The notes below the pieces were generated by a model, which saw only the letters and a list, made by a program, of their open reading frames with translations, ran no database searches and was not told the origin of the DNA. Shown one piece after another: positions 52,663-61,284 of a stretch of DNA of 64,000 nt. Position 1 is the first letter of the stretch; every line of letters starts with the position of its first letter. The translations under genes were made by a program, and so were the position numbers. Origin of the DNA: CAYUYV01 sp964522525 (GTDB lineage: Bacteria; Pseudomonadota; Alphaproteobacteria; JAJFIK01); NCBI GenBank assembly GCA_964522525.1, contig CAZFWG010000014.1, positions 3,514 to 67,513 on the forward strand, written 5' to 3'.

Positions 52663-53143
52663 CCCGGATCAGGTCATCCGCGAGGCCACCTCTTTCGATT
52701 TGGTGTTTGTCCGCGCCCACACAACGCCAGGGGAGCGGGCGTCGCGCGAACAGCCATCCCCATGCCTTAAGCGTTGATTTTCAATGGATTTCAGTCACGC
52801 CGCCCCCTCTTTTAGGACGAGACAAGCAAGGAGAAGCTCACAACGGGCTTGCACTTCCAAGTGGCTGGTGCATTCTTTACGCGTCGATAAAAGGTCCTAG
52901 TGCCTTGAAATGATTAGTTCTTGCCACTCAATTGATGTAAAAACAAAAGATACAAGCCACGAGAAGCAGTGACACCTACAGATATCCGGATCTGTATATC
53001 TTTATCGAACAAAAACGTATGCCATAGTCGCCCTGCTTTTCAATCTCTTCTCTTTTTTGTCTGTCCGTCACGACTTCAAATTGCGGATCCAGAAGGATCT
53101 CGATAACGTGAGCATTAGTTCACTGTTGTTGAGGGCGTAATCC
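52663..53143. other. AT-richer intergenic region upstream of the DUF2855 gene
   Basis: 481 bp without a supported gene. From about 52780 to 53100 the sequence is visibly richer in A and T than its neighbours. An inverted repeat ACAGAT-ATCCGG-ATCTGT lies at 52978-52995 and could be an operator. No RNA gene was recognised. Confidence 0.4.
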
Positions 53144-54217
53144 ATGACGGACTTTCAGGTGCGTCGAACCAGTCTCCGAGATGCTCGATTTGTCACCCTC
53201 GATCGCCCCCCTCTCGCCTTCGGTGCCGTCAGACTGCGGATTGATCTGTTTGCCCTCACCGCCAACAATGTCATTTACTCCGCCATGGGCGGCGGCCTGA
53301 ACTACTGGGATTTTTTTCCTGCGCCCAAGGATTGGGGACGGCCGCCGGTTTGGGGTTTCGCCACGGTAGAGACATCCCGGCTGCCCGACATCGAACCGGG
53401 CGAGCGCGTCTACGGCCTTTTTCCCGTCAGTGAGACGCTCGATGTCCTGCCCTCCCGTCGGTCGGCGGCCGGGTTTGCGGACGGGATCCGGGAACAACGG
53501 AGCAAGGCAACCCTCTATAACCGCTATCTGTTTACGGATCAGGACCCGGCCTATGACGAGGAGTTCGAGGCCGAGCAGGCCCTGTTCCGCCCCCTGTTCT
53601 CCACCGGATGGTGGATCGCCGACACGATCTGCCACAGCATCCTGACACCTTCCACCGTGGTGATGTCGAGCGCGTCATCGAAAGCCGCCCTGACAACGGC
53701 GTTCCAGCTCCAGCGCCTCGAGGACACACAGCTTATCGGTCTGACCTCTGATGATCATCTGGACTATGTAAAAGAGATCGGACTCTATCACGACGTTTTT
53801 GCCTATGATGATCTTGAAGCCCTGATGACCGAAGGACCCACGGTCTTCGTCGATTTTCTGGGTCGGGATCATGTGACCTCGACGGTGCATCATGCTTTGA
53901 GCGATCGGCTGACCCGAAGCCTGGCCATCGGTGTCTTGAATTGGAAGGCGGCGTCGGCCGGGGCGGCCGTGGTCGGCCTTCCAGGGCCCGTGCGGGAGTT
54001 CTTCTCGGTGCCCGACTACGCGGCCCGGCGGATCGGTCAGGCCGGGAATTGCCTCAATGAGGCCATGACCGAGGATCTGGGGCGGTTCTACGAAGAGGCC
54101 GCGAATTTCATTTCGCCCACTCACCTCTCCGGGAGCCAGGCCATCGCGCAGGCCTGGGCCCGTCTTGTCGACGACGATGTGCCGCCCGACGAAGGTCTCG
54201 TCCTGTCTTTTCGCTGA
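53144..54217 (+). CDS. DUF2855 family protein
   Basis: 357 residues. The protein has the DUF2855 layout: an N-terminal part like quinone oxidoreductases (LRIDLFALTANNVIYSAMGG, GWGFATV-type strand as VWGFATVE, PGERVYGLFPV), then a middle STVVMSSASSKAALTTAFQL resembling a Rossmann segment, and VFVDFLGRDHV. This suggests descent from medium-chain reductases with loss of the classic glycine-rich motif. No activity is known. It has no clear operon partner. Confidence 0.82.
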   Translation: MTDFQVRRTSLRDARFVTLDRPPLAFGAVRLRIDLFALTANNVIYSAMGGGLNYWDFFPAPKDWGRPPVWGFATVETSRLPDIEPGERVYGLFPVSETLDVLPSRRSAAGFADGIREQRSKATLYNRYLFTDQDPAYDEEFEAEQALFRPLFSTGWWIADTICHSILTPSTVVMSSASSKAALTTAFQLQRLEDTQLIGLTSDDHLDYVKEIGLYHDVFAYDDLEALMTEGPTVFVDFLGRDHVTSTVHHALSDRLTRSLAIGVLNWKAASAGAAVVGLPGPVREFFSVPDYAARRIGQAGNCLNEAMTEDLGRFYEEAANFISPTHLSGSQAIAQAWARLVDDDVPPDEGLVLSFR

Positions 54218-54386
54218 AGCCCCAAAAACGTCTTGCGATTACCAAGCCTTAAGGGCTCGGGGTGTAGATCGTGAGGGCCCAAGCCGGGATCGCGGATCCG
54301 CCATCCGTGCCCCGCGTTTGGCTTCTTTCCGGCCTCTCCACGGGCCGGCCTTCCGTCCCCTCCCTTTGAGTAACCAGGAAATCGCC

Positions 54387-55283
54387 ATGACCGTCTTGAC
54401 CCCCTTTCCCGGCCGTGCGGCCAACACCGACACCCTCGATCGCGGCAATGTTTCCGTGCTTCGTACGGAAATCAACCGTATCATGAACAACGCGCTTGGA
54501 TCGGCCGGTGACCTGCCAAGCCAGGTTCCAACAGCGCGCAACCCCATCCTGACCCTGCAGGCCGAGATCAACCGGATCGTCAGCCTGCTGCTCCAGACCC
54601 TGCCCGCCAGTGGACCTGTGGCGCCCGGCACCGGTTTCACGCCGGTCCCGCAGACCCTGCCCAGCTATCCGCCCGTGGCGGGCGCCATCCCGTTCGGCGC
54701 GACGGTTTCGGGTGCCGGCATCAACAATTTCGGCGCCACGCTGCTCGCGGAAATCAACCGCGTGTTCAGCAGCGTCCTTCAAGACACGGATATGGGCGTC
54801 CCCAGCACGGGCTTCGCACCGATTCCGGGTCTCCATGGAGGCAGCGGGCTCCCGCAGAGCACGGTGCAGTTTCTGCAGAACGAGATCAATCGGGTCTTCA
54901 GCACCGTGCTTCAGGATCCTGCAGGTGCCGGTGACCCAAGCCTCGCCTTCACACCGCGGGTCAATCTGGTCGAAACGACGGATACGATCGAAATCGAGGC
55001 GGAACTGCCGGGTTTCACGGAATCCGACATCGACCTCGCGGTCATGGGCAATGTGGTGACCATCAAGGGCTGGCGCCGCCGCAATGCGTCGGAAGACCTG
55101 CGGGAGTTCCACATCCTGGAACGCGGCTACGGCACGTTCTCCCGCTCCCTCACCCTGCCCTTTGAAGCGGATCCAAGCCTGATCCGGGCGAGTTTCGGGG
55201 CCGGTGTGCTGATGATCGAGATCACGAAGCCCGACATGGTGCGCGAAAACACAAGCCGGATCGAGATCGCCAAGGCCGGGTAG
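54387..55283 (+). CDS. Hsp20 / alpha-crystallin protein with four N-terminal EINR repeats
   Basis: 298 residues, about twice a typical small heat-shock protein. The C-terminal alpha-crystallin domain (about 188-295) has FTPRVNLVETTDTIEIEAEL, PGFTESDIDLAVMGNVVTIK, YGTFSRSLTLPFEADP and GVLMIEITKP. Ahead of it the segment xxEINR(I/V)xxxxLQ occurs four times, with EINR at 28-31, 60-63, 122-125 and 167-170, separated by P/G/T-rich linkers (TGFTPVP, TGFAPIP). Ordinary Hsp20s have one such amphipathic helix. ATG 54387 has CCAGGAA upstream. Probably a cytosolic ATP-independent chaperone. Confidence 0.88.
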   Translation: MTVLTPFPGRAANTDTLDRGNVSVLRTEINRIMNNALGSAGDLPSQVPTARNPILTLQAEINRIVSLLLQTLPASGPVAPGTGFTPVPQTLPSYPPVAGAIPFGATVSGAGINNFGATLLAEINRVFSSVLQDTDMGVPSTGFAPIPGLHGGSGLPQSTVQFLQNEINRVFSTVLQDPAGAGDPSLAFTPRVNLVETTDTIEIEAELPGFTESDIDLAVMGNVVTIKGWRRRNASEDLREFHILERGYGTFSRSLTLPFEADPSLIRASFGAGVLMIEITKPDMVRENTSRIEIAKAG

Positions 55284-55342
55284 GCCCCCCAACCCGGTTC
55301 ACCGTCTTGAGGGCCGTCCCCGGGACCGGGGCGGCCCCTTTG

Positions 55343-55807
55343 TCAAAAGCCCAAATCGCTCAAGCCCGGATGATCATCGGGCCGCCGGCCGAGCGGCCAA
55401 TGATATTTCCGCTCACCTTCCGTAATTGGATGATCGTTGATGCTGGCGATCCGCCGGCGCATCAATCCGGCTTCGTTGAATTCCCAGTTTTCATTGCCGT
55501 AAGCCCGGAACCAGGTGCCGCTGTCATCGTGGAATTCATAGGCGAAGCGTACCGCGATCCGGTTTTCCCGGAAGGCCCAAAGCTCCTTGATGAGACGATA
55601 GTCAAGCTCCCGGCACCATTTGCGGGTGAGAAAGGCAACGATCTCGTCGCGGCCCGTGATGAACTCCGCCCGGTTGCGCCATTGGCTGTCGGGCGTATAG
55701 GCCAGGGACACTTTTTCCGGATCCCGACTGTTCCAGCCGTCCTCGGCAAGACGGACCTTTTCGATCGCGGTTTGTTCCGTAAACGGTGGCAATGGCGGAC
55801 GGGACAT
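55343..55807 (-). CDS. NTF2-like DUF1348 family protein
   Basis: A 154-residue SnoaL/NTF2-fold protein. DUF1348 signatures are visible: AEDGWNSRDPEKVSLAYTPD, SQWRNRAEFITGRDEIVAFL, KELWAFRENRIAVRFAYE and WFRAYGNENWEFN, ending HPITEGERKYHWPLGRRP. The fold binds small molecules in a cone-shaped pocket; the function of this family is unknown. ATG 55807 gives the usual length. Confidence 0.88.
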   Translation of the reverse strand: MSRPPLPPFTEQTAIEKVRLAEDGWNSRDPEKVSLAYTPDSQWRNRAEFITGRDEIVAFLTRKWCRELDYRLIKELWAFRENRIAVRFAYEFHDDSGTWFRAYGNENWEFNEAGLMRRRIASINDHPITEGERKYHWPLGRRPDDHPGLSDLGF

Positions 55808-55936
55808 GGCGTCTTTTCCTCCGGTCTTGCGTTTATAATGGGACGCAGGGCAATCGAACGGATTTGCCGGCTGTCGCAAGGGACCCAGCCGATCCAATCC
55901 ACGCCATCCGCCTCTTGTCTGCGAAAGGCAGGCGTC

Positions 55937-56407
55937 TCAGTCCTCGAAGCCCACAAACACCGCCGCTTCGTCAACGGATTTGCGCCGGGAGATGACGGCA
56001 TTCGCCGGGAAGCTGTCGTCCGGGAAGCCCATGGCGATGCAGATCATGATCACCTGATCGTCCGGAATGCGCGCATGTTCGCGCACCACGGGGGACTGCA
56101 TGATGCCCTGACTGTTGATGACGCAGCCAAGCCCCCGGGACCAGGCTGCATTGACAAGGGCATTGGCGACCCCGCCACAATCGAAGGGCGCAATGTCACC
56201 GCCATGGATCGAGCGATCATAAGTCACGACGACGGAGACCGGCGCGTCGAATTGGCGAAAGCCCCGCAAGACCCAACCCTGGCGGGCCTCCTTGTCATGG
56301 CGGGCGATACCCATGGCGGCGAAAAGCTGTTTGGCGATCTCGATCTGACGTTCCCGGTGCACGCCCTCATAGGCGCCGTGGCTGCGGAACTCCCGGGAGT
56401 CCGGCAC
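55937..56407 (-). CDS. Nitroreductase family protein (5' part lost in the assembly gap)
   Basis: About 157 C-terminal residues of an FMN-dependent nitroreductase: AAMGIARHDKEARQGWVLRG, FDAPVSVVVTYDRS, GGVANALVNAAWSRGLGCVI, then ARIPDDQVIMICIAMGFPDD. The N-terminal 60-70 residues expected for the family fall in or beyond the run of N. Reading frames across the gap are not meaningful. Substrate unknown. Confidence 0.8.
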   Translation of the reverse strand: MPDSREFRSHGAYEGVHRERQIEIAKQLFAAMGIARHDKEARQGWVLRGFRQFDAPVSVVVTYDRSIHGGDIAPFDCGGVANALVNAAWSRGLGCVINSQGIMQSPVVREHARIPDDQVIMICIAMGFPDDSFPANAVISRRKSVDEAAVFVGFED

Positions 56408-56507
56408 NNNNNNNNNNNNNNNNNNNNNNNNNNNNNNNNNNNNNNNNNNNNNNNNNNNNNNNNNNNNNNNNNNNNNNNNNNNNNNNNNNNNNNNNNNNNN
56501 NNNNNNN
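56408..56507. other. Assembly gap of 100 N
   Basis: Exactly 100 ambiguous bases, the usual placeholder for a scaffold gap of unknown size. The true sequence and its length are not known. It interrupts the nitroreductase gene; genes may be missing here. Confidence 0.99.
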
Positions 56508-56643
56508 GCCCCTTTTCGGTCATCGTATTGGCTTCTGTCCACATATGGTCGCGAACGGAGGCCGCGCCTTGCATGATCCGATTATGGGTATTAGGCCGAC
56601 AATCGAATACATCGTCAATGTGCCCGGGTAGGTCAGGAATCCA

Positions 56644-57096
56644 TCAGCCTGCCTCTGCCGTCTCCCATGGATTGACGAGATCGACACCGAAACCCTCGAA
56701 GTCCTGAATGTTCCGTGTAACAACAGCCAGACCGTATCGCACGGCAATGGCCGCGATGAGGGCGTCGGCCGCGGAACGGGTCGCGCCGACCCGGTCCCCT
56801 TCGGCCATCAAGGAGCCCCATTGTTTGGCGCCAGCCTCGTCAAAGGACAGAACGCGACCGGCAAAGGCGGGAAGCAGGGTTTCCTCCAGCCAGGAAGTCA
56901 GGGCCGTGCGCCGCTTGCCCGGTGCCAATCGCAAAATGCCCCGATAGAGTTCACCGATCACGGGTGTCGGGATGAACAGGCTGACCGGATCCTGCCCGGC
57001 AAACCATGCCTTCACAGCAGCGCTGGGTTTGCGCTTCGTCGGATCACTGACCACATTTGTATCGATAAGAAACCCGGCCATGGTCGCCGTGCTCAC
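56644..57096 (-). CDS. vapC: VapC-type PIN-domain ribonuclease toxin
   Basis: 150 residues. The PIN start is FLIDTNVVSDPTKRKP; further acidic motifs are IPTPVIGELYRGI, the SAADALIAAIA segment and VVTRNIQDFEGFGV. This is VapC-like and distinct from the PIN toxin at 46.5 kb. GTG 57096 overlaps the antitoxin stop (GTGA); ATG 57081 would give the more usual start MAGFLIDTN. It is second in a two-gene operon. Confidence 0.88.
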   Translation of the reverse strand: MSTATMAGFLIDTNVVSDPTKRKPSAAVKAWFAGQDPVSLFIPTPVIGELYRGILRLAPGKRRTALTSWLEETLLPAFAGRVLSFDEAGAKQWGSLMAEGDRVGATRSAADALIAAIAVRYGLAVVTRNIQDFEGFGVDLVNPWETAEAG

Positions 57097-57419
57097 TCAA
57101 GGCTGACCGGACGGCCTTCGCTGTTGTCCCGTTCGAAGGTCACCTCGCCTAGACCCGGCGCCGTCGCGAGCAGCGCATAGAGATCCGCCCCCGTTTGAAT
57201 GTCCGGCCGGGAAACCAGACGTGCGGCCTGAACCCGGACCCGTTCCGCATCAGCGCCCCCTGCCCGCAATTTGGCGGCCAGCCGTTTAACCAGGGCCACG
57301 TCGGCCCGGGGCACGGTGATTTCGACGCGTTGCTGGCCCTGCTCGTCAAGCTTGCGGCGGTGACGGGACAGGCGCTCCGAATTGACAGAAGACGGCCGGA
57401 ACGATGACGGACGGGGCAC
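57093..57419 (-). CDS. Antitoxin of the VapC-type module (MazE-like/DUF3018-like)
   Basis: 108 residues from GTG 57419, which has AGAGG 6 nt upstream. The N-terminal SERLSRHRRKLDEQGQQRVE, then ITVPRADVALVKRLAAKL resembles antitoxins annotated as MazE-like or DUF3018. The C-terminal third, with GADLYALLATAPGLGEV, would contact the toxin. It precedes and overlaps vapC. The promoter and a perfect inverted repeat lie 25 nt upstream. Confidence 0.75.
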   Translation of the reverse strand: MPRPSSFRPSSVNSERLSRHRRKLDEQGQQRVEITVPRADVALVKRLAAKLRAGGADAERVRVQAARLVSRPDIQTGADLYALLATAPGLGEVTFERDNSEGRPVSLE

Positions 57420-57443
57420 ACTCAACCTCTTTGCATGAGAATT

Positions 57444-57481
57444 ATTTCCGGAACTGTATCCGGAAATGATCTCGCTGTCAA
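57444..57481 (-). promoter_or_regulatory. Promoter with operator centred on the -10, right toxin-antitoxin module
   Basis: Reading the minus strand, TTGACA (57481-57476) is followed after 17 nt by TACAGT (57458-57453). The -10 hexamer is exactly the 6-bp spacer of a perfect inverted repeat, ATTTCCGGA (57444-57452) and TCCGGAAAT (57459-57467). Binding there would block the promoter. It lies 25 nt before the antitoxin GTG. Confidence 0.8.
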
Positions 57482-57565
57482 CAGCCTGAAGGCGGTGTCT
57501 CACCATCGACGATGTCCGTCCGTGATAGTCTCTTGCTCTCATTCCTCCGATTCGCGAGCGCTTCC

Positions 57566-59017
57566 ATGGCCAAATCCCAAGAAACATTTGCCTGCACCGC
57601 CTGCGGCACGGTCTACGCCAAATGGCAGGGCAAATGCGAAGCCTGCGGGGCCTGGAACACCATCGAAGAGGATCGGGGGCTCACCGCCCAGGCCGGGGAA
57701 GCCGCCCCCAAACAGAGCCTGGCTTCGGGAAAAGCCCGGGGACGGACGATCGATCTGGTGGCCCTTGACGGGGAAGGCCAGGATCCGCCACGCATGGCCT
57801 CGGGCATCGCCGAATTCGACCGGGTGGCCGGGGGCGGCATCGTGCCGGGTTCGGCCATCCTGGTGGGGGGCGATCCGGGGATCGGGAAATCCACGCTCCT
57901 GTTGCAGCTCGCCGCGCGCATTGCCACGCAGGGCGCGCCCGTCGTCTATATCTCCGGCGAGGAAGCCACCGCCCAGGTGCGCCTGCGCGCAAGCCGGCTC
58001 GGTCTGGCGGAAGCGCCGGTGCAGCTCGCCTCGGCCACGAATTTGCGGGATATTCTGACCACGTTGGAAAAATCCCCGCCGGCCCTCGTGATTGTCGATT
58101 CCATCCAGACCATGTGGTCGGACACCATGGACAGCGCGCCGGGCACCGTCTCCCAGGTCCGGGCCGCCGCCCATGATCTGGTGCGCTTCGCCAAACGCAG
58201 CGACACGGCGGTGGTCCTGGTGGGCCATGTCACCAAGGACGGCCAGATCGCCGGCCCCCGCGTGGTCGAGCATATGGTGGACACGGTGCTCTATTTCGAA
58301 GGGGAGCGCGGCCATCATTTCCGGATCCTCCGGGGGGTGAAGAACCGCTTCGGCGCGACGGAGGAAATCGGCGTCTTCGAGATGACGGGCGCGGGCCTCC
58401 AGGAAGTCGCGAACCCCTCGGCCGTGTTCCTCGACGCCCGGGAGGAAGGGGCGAGCGGTTCGGCGGTCTTTGCCGGTGTCGAGGGCACAAGGCCCGTGCT
58501 CGTGGAGGTCCAGGCGCTGGTGGCCCAGACCTCCCTGGGCACGCCAAGGCGCACGGTGGTAGGCTGGGATGCCGGGCGCCTCGCGATGGTGATCGCGGTT
58601 CTCGATACGCGGTGTGGCGTTGGCCTTGGCGCCCAAGACATCTATCTCAATGTGGCAGGAGGAATCCGCATCCTGGAACCGGCGGCGGATCTGGCGGTGG
58701 CGGCGGCGCTTGTCTCTTCGGCGACGGGCATCGCCCTGCCCCATGACGCGGTGTTTTTCGGCGAGATCAGCCTGTCGGGCGCGGTGCGTCCGGTGGTGCA
58801 GCGGGAGGCACGGCTGAAGGAAGCGGAAAAACTGGGGTTCCGCCACGCCATCGGGCCCATTTCCCGCGGCGGGCGTGGGCAACGCAAGACCCGTGCTAAC
58901 GGCTCGGAAACCATTCTTGCCGAACCTGTGACCTCCTTGGGTGAGTTGATCGAGATTGTGCAGGGATTTGGTGGAGCGTTGAGTCACGGTGATGCCTTGC
59001 GACGGGCCGCCCCTTGA
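57566..59017 (+). CDS. radA: DNA repair protein RadA
   Basis: 483 residues. An N-terminal C4 zinc finger (CTACGTVYAKWQGKCEACGA) precedes the RecA-like domain with Walker A GGDPGIGKSTLLLQ, the RadA-specific KNRFG motif in RGVKNRFGATEEIG, and a Lon-protease-like C-domain (GGIRILEPAADLAVAAAL, FFGEISLSGAVRPV). RadA is a branch-migration helicase in recombination. ATG 57566 (MAKSQETFAC) is the homologous start. Confidence 0.95.
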   Translation: MAKSQETFACTACGTVYAKWQGKCEACGAWNTIEEDRGLTAQAGEAAPKQSLASGKARGRTIDLVALDGEGQDPPRMASGIAEFDRVAGGGIVPGSAILVGGDPGIGKSTLLLQLAARIATQGAPVVYISGEEATAQVRLRASRLGLAEAPVQLASATNLRDILTTLEKSPPALVIVDSIQTMWSDTMDSAPGTVSQVRAAAHDLVRFAKRSDTAVVLVGHVTKDGQIAGPRVVEHMVDTVLYFEGERGHHFRILRGVKNRFGATEEIGVFEMTGAGLQEVANPSAVFLDAREEGASGSAVFAGVEGTRPVLVEVQALVAQTSLGTPRRTVVGWDAGRLAMVIAVLDTRCGVGLGAQDIYLNVAGGIRILEPAADLAVAAALVSSATGIALPHDAVFFGEISLSGAVRPVVQREARLKEAEKLGFRHAIGPISRGGRGQRKTRANGSETILAEPVTSLGELIEIVQGFGGALSHGDALRRAAP

Positions 59018-59089
59018 GCGTGAAGCGCCTGTGCAACGTCCTTAACAAGCGCCTTGACGGCGCGCCGCTCGCGACGTTCTTTGCCCGTG

Positions 59090-59755
59090 ATGAGTGATGC
59101 ACCGCTGACATTCACCGACGCCATCATCCTGGGCCTTGTCCTGGGCTCGGCGTTTCTTGCCCTGTTGCGCGGCTGCGTGCGCGAAACCCTGTCCGTGTCC
59201 GCCTGGGTGCTGTCGGCCCTGTTGACCTATGCGCTTTACCTCCTGGTCGGCCCGTCGCTCACTTGGTTCATCACCGGCGACTGGTTCTTCCATACCTTTT
59301 TCGTCCTGGCGCTTTTTTCGGGGCTCGTCGTGGTTTTCACCTTGGCCAATCGGCGGATCCTGGAGCGTGTCGGCGGGGAGCGGGTGGCGACCTGGGACCA
59401 GATCCTCGGCTTTTGTTTCGGCTTTGCCCGCGGCCTGGCCCTCGTCGCCATTCTCTACCAGGCCCATGTCCTGGTGTTTGGCGAACAGGAAACCCCGCCC
59501 TGGTTTGTGGAAGCGCGTCTTTTCCCCATCGTGGTCGGCACATCAAACGCCTTGAAAGTCGTCCTCCCTGGTCCGATAACAAAGGGAGCGGCTCCGTATC
59601 GCTCTGGCGTGCCCTATAACGCGCCGACCCTGGAACAAGTCATCGAGGAAAAATCGAAAGATGACGGCAGGGAAGAAGAGGACGAGGCCGGGTATTCCAA
59701 GGACGAGCGCAAAGCGATCGATCGCCTTGTCCGCAACAGGCTGGACCCTCGCTGA
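59090..59755 (+). CDS. cvpA: CvpA family membrane protein
   Basis: About 221 residues with four hydrophobic segments: FTDAIILGLVLGSAFLALLRG, VSAWVLSALLTYALYLLVG, WFFHTFFVLALFSGLVVVFT and LGFCFGFARGLALVAILY. A charged C-terminal tail follows. CvpA is tied to colicin V export in E. coli and to envelope homeostasis. Its stop overlaps the purF start (TGATG), the standard cvpA-purF pairing. Confidence 0.9.
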   Translation: MSDAPLTFTDAIILGLVLGSAFLALLRGCVRETLSVSAWVLSALLTYALYLLVGPSLTWFITGDWFFHTFFVLALFSGLVVVFTLANRRILERVGGERVATWDQILGFCFGFARGLALVAILYQAHVLVFGEQETPPWFVEARLFPIVVGTSNALKVVLPGPITKGAAPYRSGVPYNAPTLEQVIEEKSKDDGREEEDEAGYSKDERKAIDRLVRNRLDPR

Positions 59756-61269
59756 TGCATCACTCAACGGAAGGCGGGCCCGCGGACGCCGGTGACGGCG
59801 ACGCGCGTGCCGACCATGGGGCGGACCCTGGTTCGCAGGACCATTTCAAGGACGAATGCGGCGTCGTTGGCGTTTTGGGCCGGGACGACGCGGCCGTGCT
59901 GTGTGCCCTGGGCATGCAGGCCCTTCAACATCGCGGCCAGGAAGCATGCGGGATCGTCTCCTTCGACGGGGAACGCTTCAATGTGGAGCGGCATCTGGGC
60001 CTTGTCGGCGAGAATTTCGGCGAGGAAGCCAAGACGCTCCATGCCCTGCCCGGCCATATGGCGATCGGCCATGTCCGCTATTCCACCACCGGGGGCGGCA
60101 CGGTCCTGCGCAATGTCCAGCCCCACTATGCCGATCTGCGCAATGGCGGGATCGCCATCGCCCATAACGGCAATTTGACCAATTCCTCCACCCTGCGGCG
60201 CAGCCTCGTTGCCCGGGGCGCGATCTTTCAGTCCACGTCGGATACGGAAACGATCCTGCATTTGATCGCCACCTCCCTGTCCGATCGCCTGACTGATCGG
60301 CTGGCCGATGCCCTGAGCAAGGTGGTGGGCGCCTATTCCCTCGTCTGCTTGAGCAACAAGAAGCTGATCGGCATTCGCGATCCCCATGGTGTCCGTCCTC
60401 TGATCATCGGCCGTCTGGGGGATGCCTGGATCCTCGCCTCCGAAACCTGCGCCCTCGACATCATGGGGGCGACGCCCGTGCGCTCGGTGGAACCGGGCGA
60501 GATGGTGGTGATCGAACCGGGCCAGGAAATCCAGAGCCTCTTTCCCTTCGCGCCCCGGCGAAGCCGCTTCTGCATCTTTGAATATGTCTATTTTTCCCGA
60601 CCCGACAGCGTCATTGACGGCAAGGGCGTGTACACGGCGCGCCAGAATATCGGCCGGGAACTGGCGCTCGAGGCGCCGGTGGAGGCGGATATCGTCTCGC
60701 CGGTCCCCGATTCCGGCGTGCCCGCCGCGATCGGCTATTCCCAGGGCGCGGGCCTGCCCTTTGAATTCGGCATCATCCGGAACCATTATGTGGGCCGCAC
60801 CTTTATTCTGCCGACGGATCGCTCGCGCCAGCAGGGCGTCCGCATGAAGCTCAACGCGAACCCGGCGGCCGTGCAGAACAAGCGGGTGATCCTGGTCGAT
60901 GACAGCATCGTGCGCGGCACCACGTCCTTGAAGATCGTTCAGATGGTGCGCGATGCCGGCGCGCGCGAGGTGCATATGCGCATCGCCAGTCCGCCGACGA
61001 TCGGGGCCTGCTATTACGGCGTGGATACACCGGAGACGGATAAACTGCTCGCCCATCGTATGAGCCTGGATGAGATGCGCGAGCACCTGAATGTGGACAG
61101 CCTCGCCTATCTGTCGATCGATGGTCTCTACCGGGCCATGGGTCAGCCCCAGCGCAACGAACGCGCGCCACAATTTTGCGATGCCTGTTTCACCCGGGAC
61201 TATCCCATCCCGCTCGTCGACCACGATGACGGGGAAGCGGTGCATCAGCTCAGTTTTCTTCAGAACTGA
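59755..61269 (+). CDS. purF: Amidophosphoribosyltransferase
   Basis: 504 residues. An N-terminal extension of about 34 residues rich in D, G and A precedes DECGVVGVLG, whose cysteine becomes the Ntn catalytic residue after processing. Glutaminase-domain segments IGHVRYSTTGGGTVLRN and IAHNGNLTN follow; the PRPP motif is VILVDDSIVRGTTSLKIV. It makes phosphoribosylamine, the first step of purine synthesis. Confidence 0.96.
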   Translation: MHHSTEGGPADAGDGDARADHGADPGSQDHFKDECGVVGVLGRDDAAVLCALGMQALQHRGQEACGIVSFDGERFNVERHLGLVGENFGEEAKTLHALPGHMAIGHVRYSTTGGGTVLRNVQPHYADLRNGGIAIAHNGNLTNSSTLRRSLVARGAIFQSTSDTETILHLIATSLSDRLTDRLADALSKVVGAYSLVCLSNKKLIGIRDPHGVRPLIIGRLGDAWILASETCALDIMGATPVRSVEPGEMVVIEPGQEIQSLFPFAPRRSRFCIFEYVYFSRPDSVIDGKGVYTARQNIGRELALEAPVEADIVSPVPDSGVPAAIGYSQGAGLPFEFGIIRNHYVGRTFILPTDRSRQQGVRMKLNANPAAVQNKRVILVDDSIVRGTTSLKIVQMVRDAGAREVHMRIASPPTIGACYYGVDTPETDKLLAHRMSLDEMREHLNVDSLAYLSIDGLYRAMGQPQRNERAPQFCDACFTRDYPIPLVDHDDGEAVHQLSFLQN

Positions 61270-61284
61270 CGGAAGGCCAAGGCC

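Noticed and set aside
52663..52913. A 95-codon open frame ending in the AT-rich region after the AhpD-like gene
   Set aside because: It starts inside the AhpD-like coding sequence in another frame and has no recognisable features.
55937..56574. Reading frames crossing the run of N, such as a 201-codon nitroreductase with unknown residues
   Set aside because: The true gap length is unknown, so the frames on the two sides cannot be joined.
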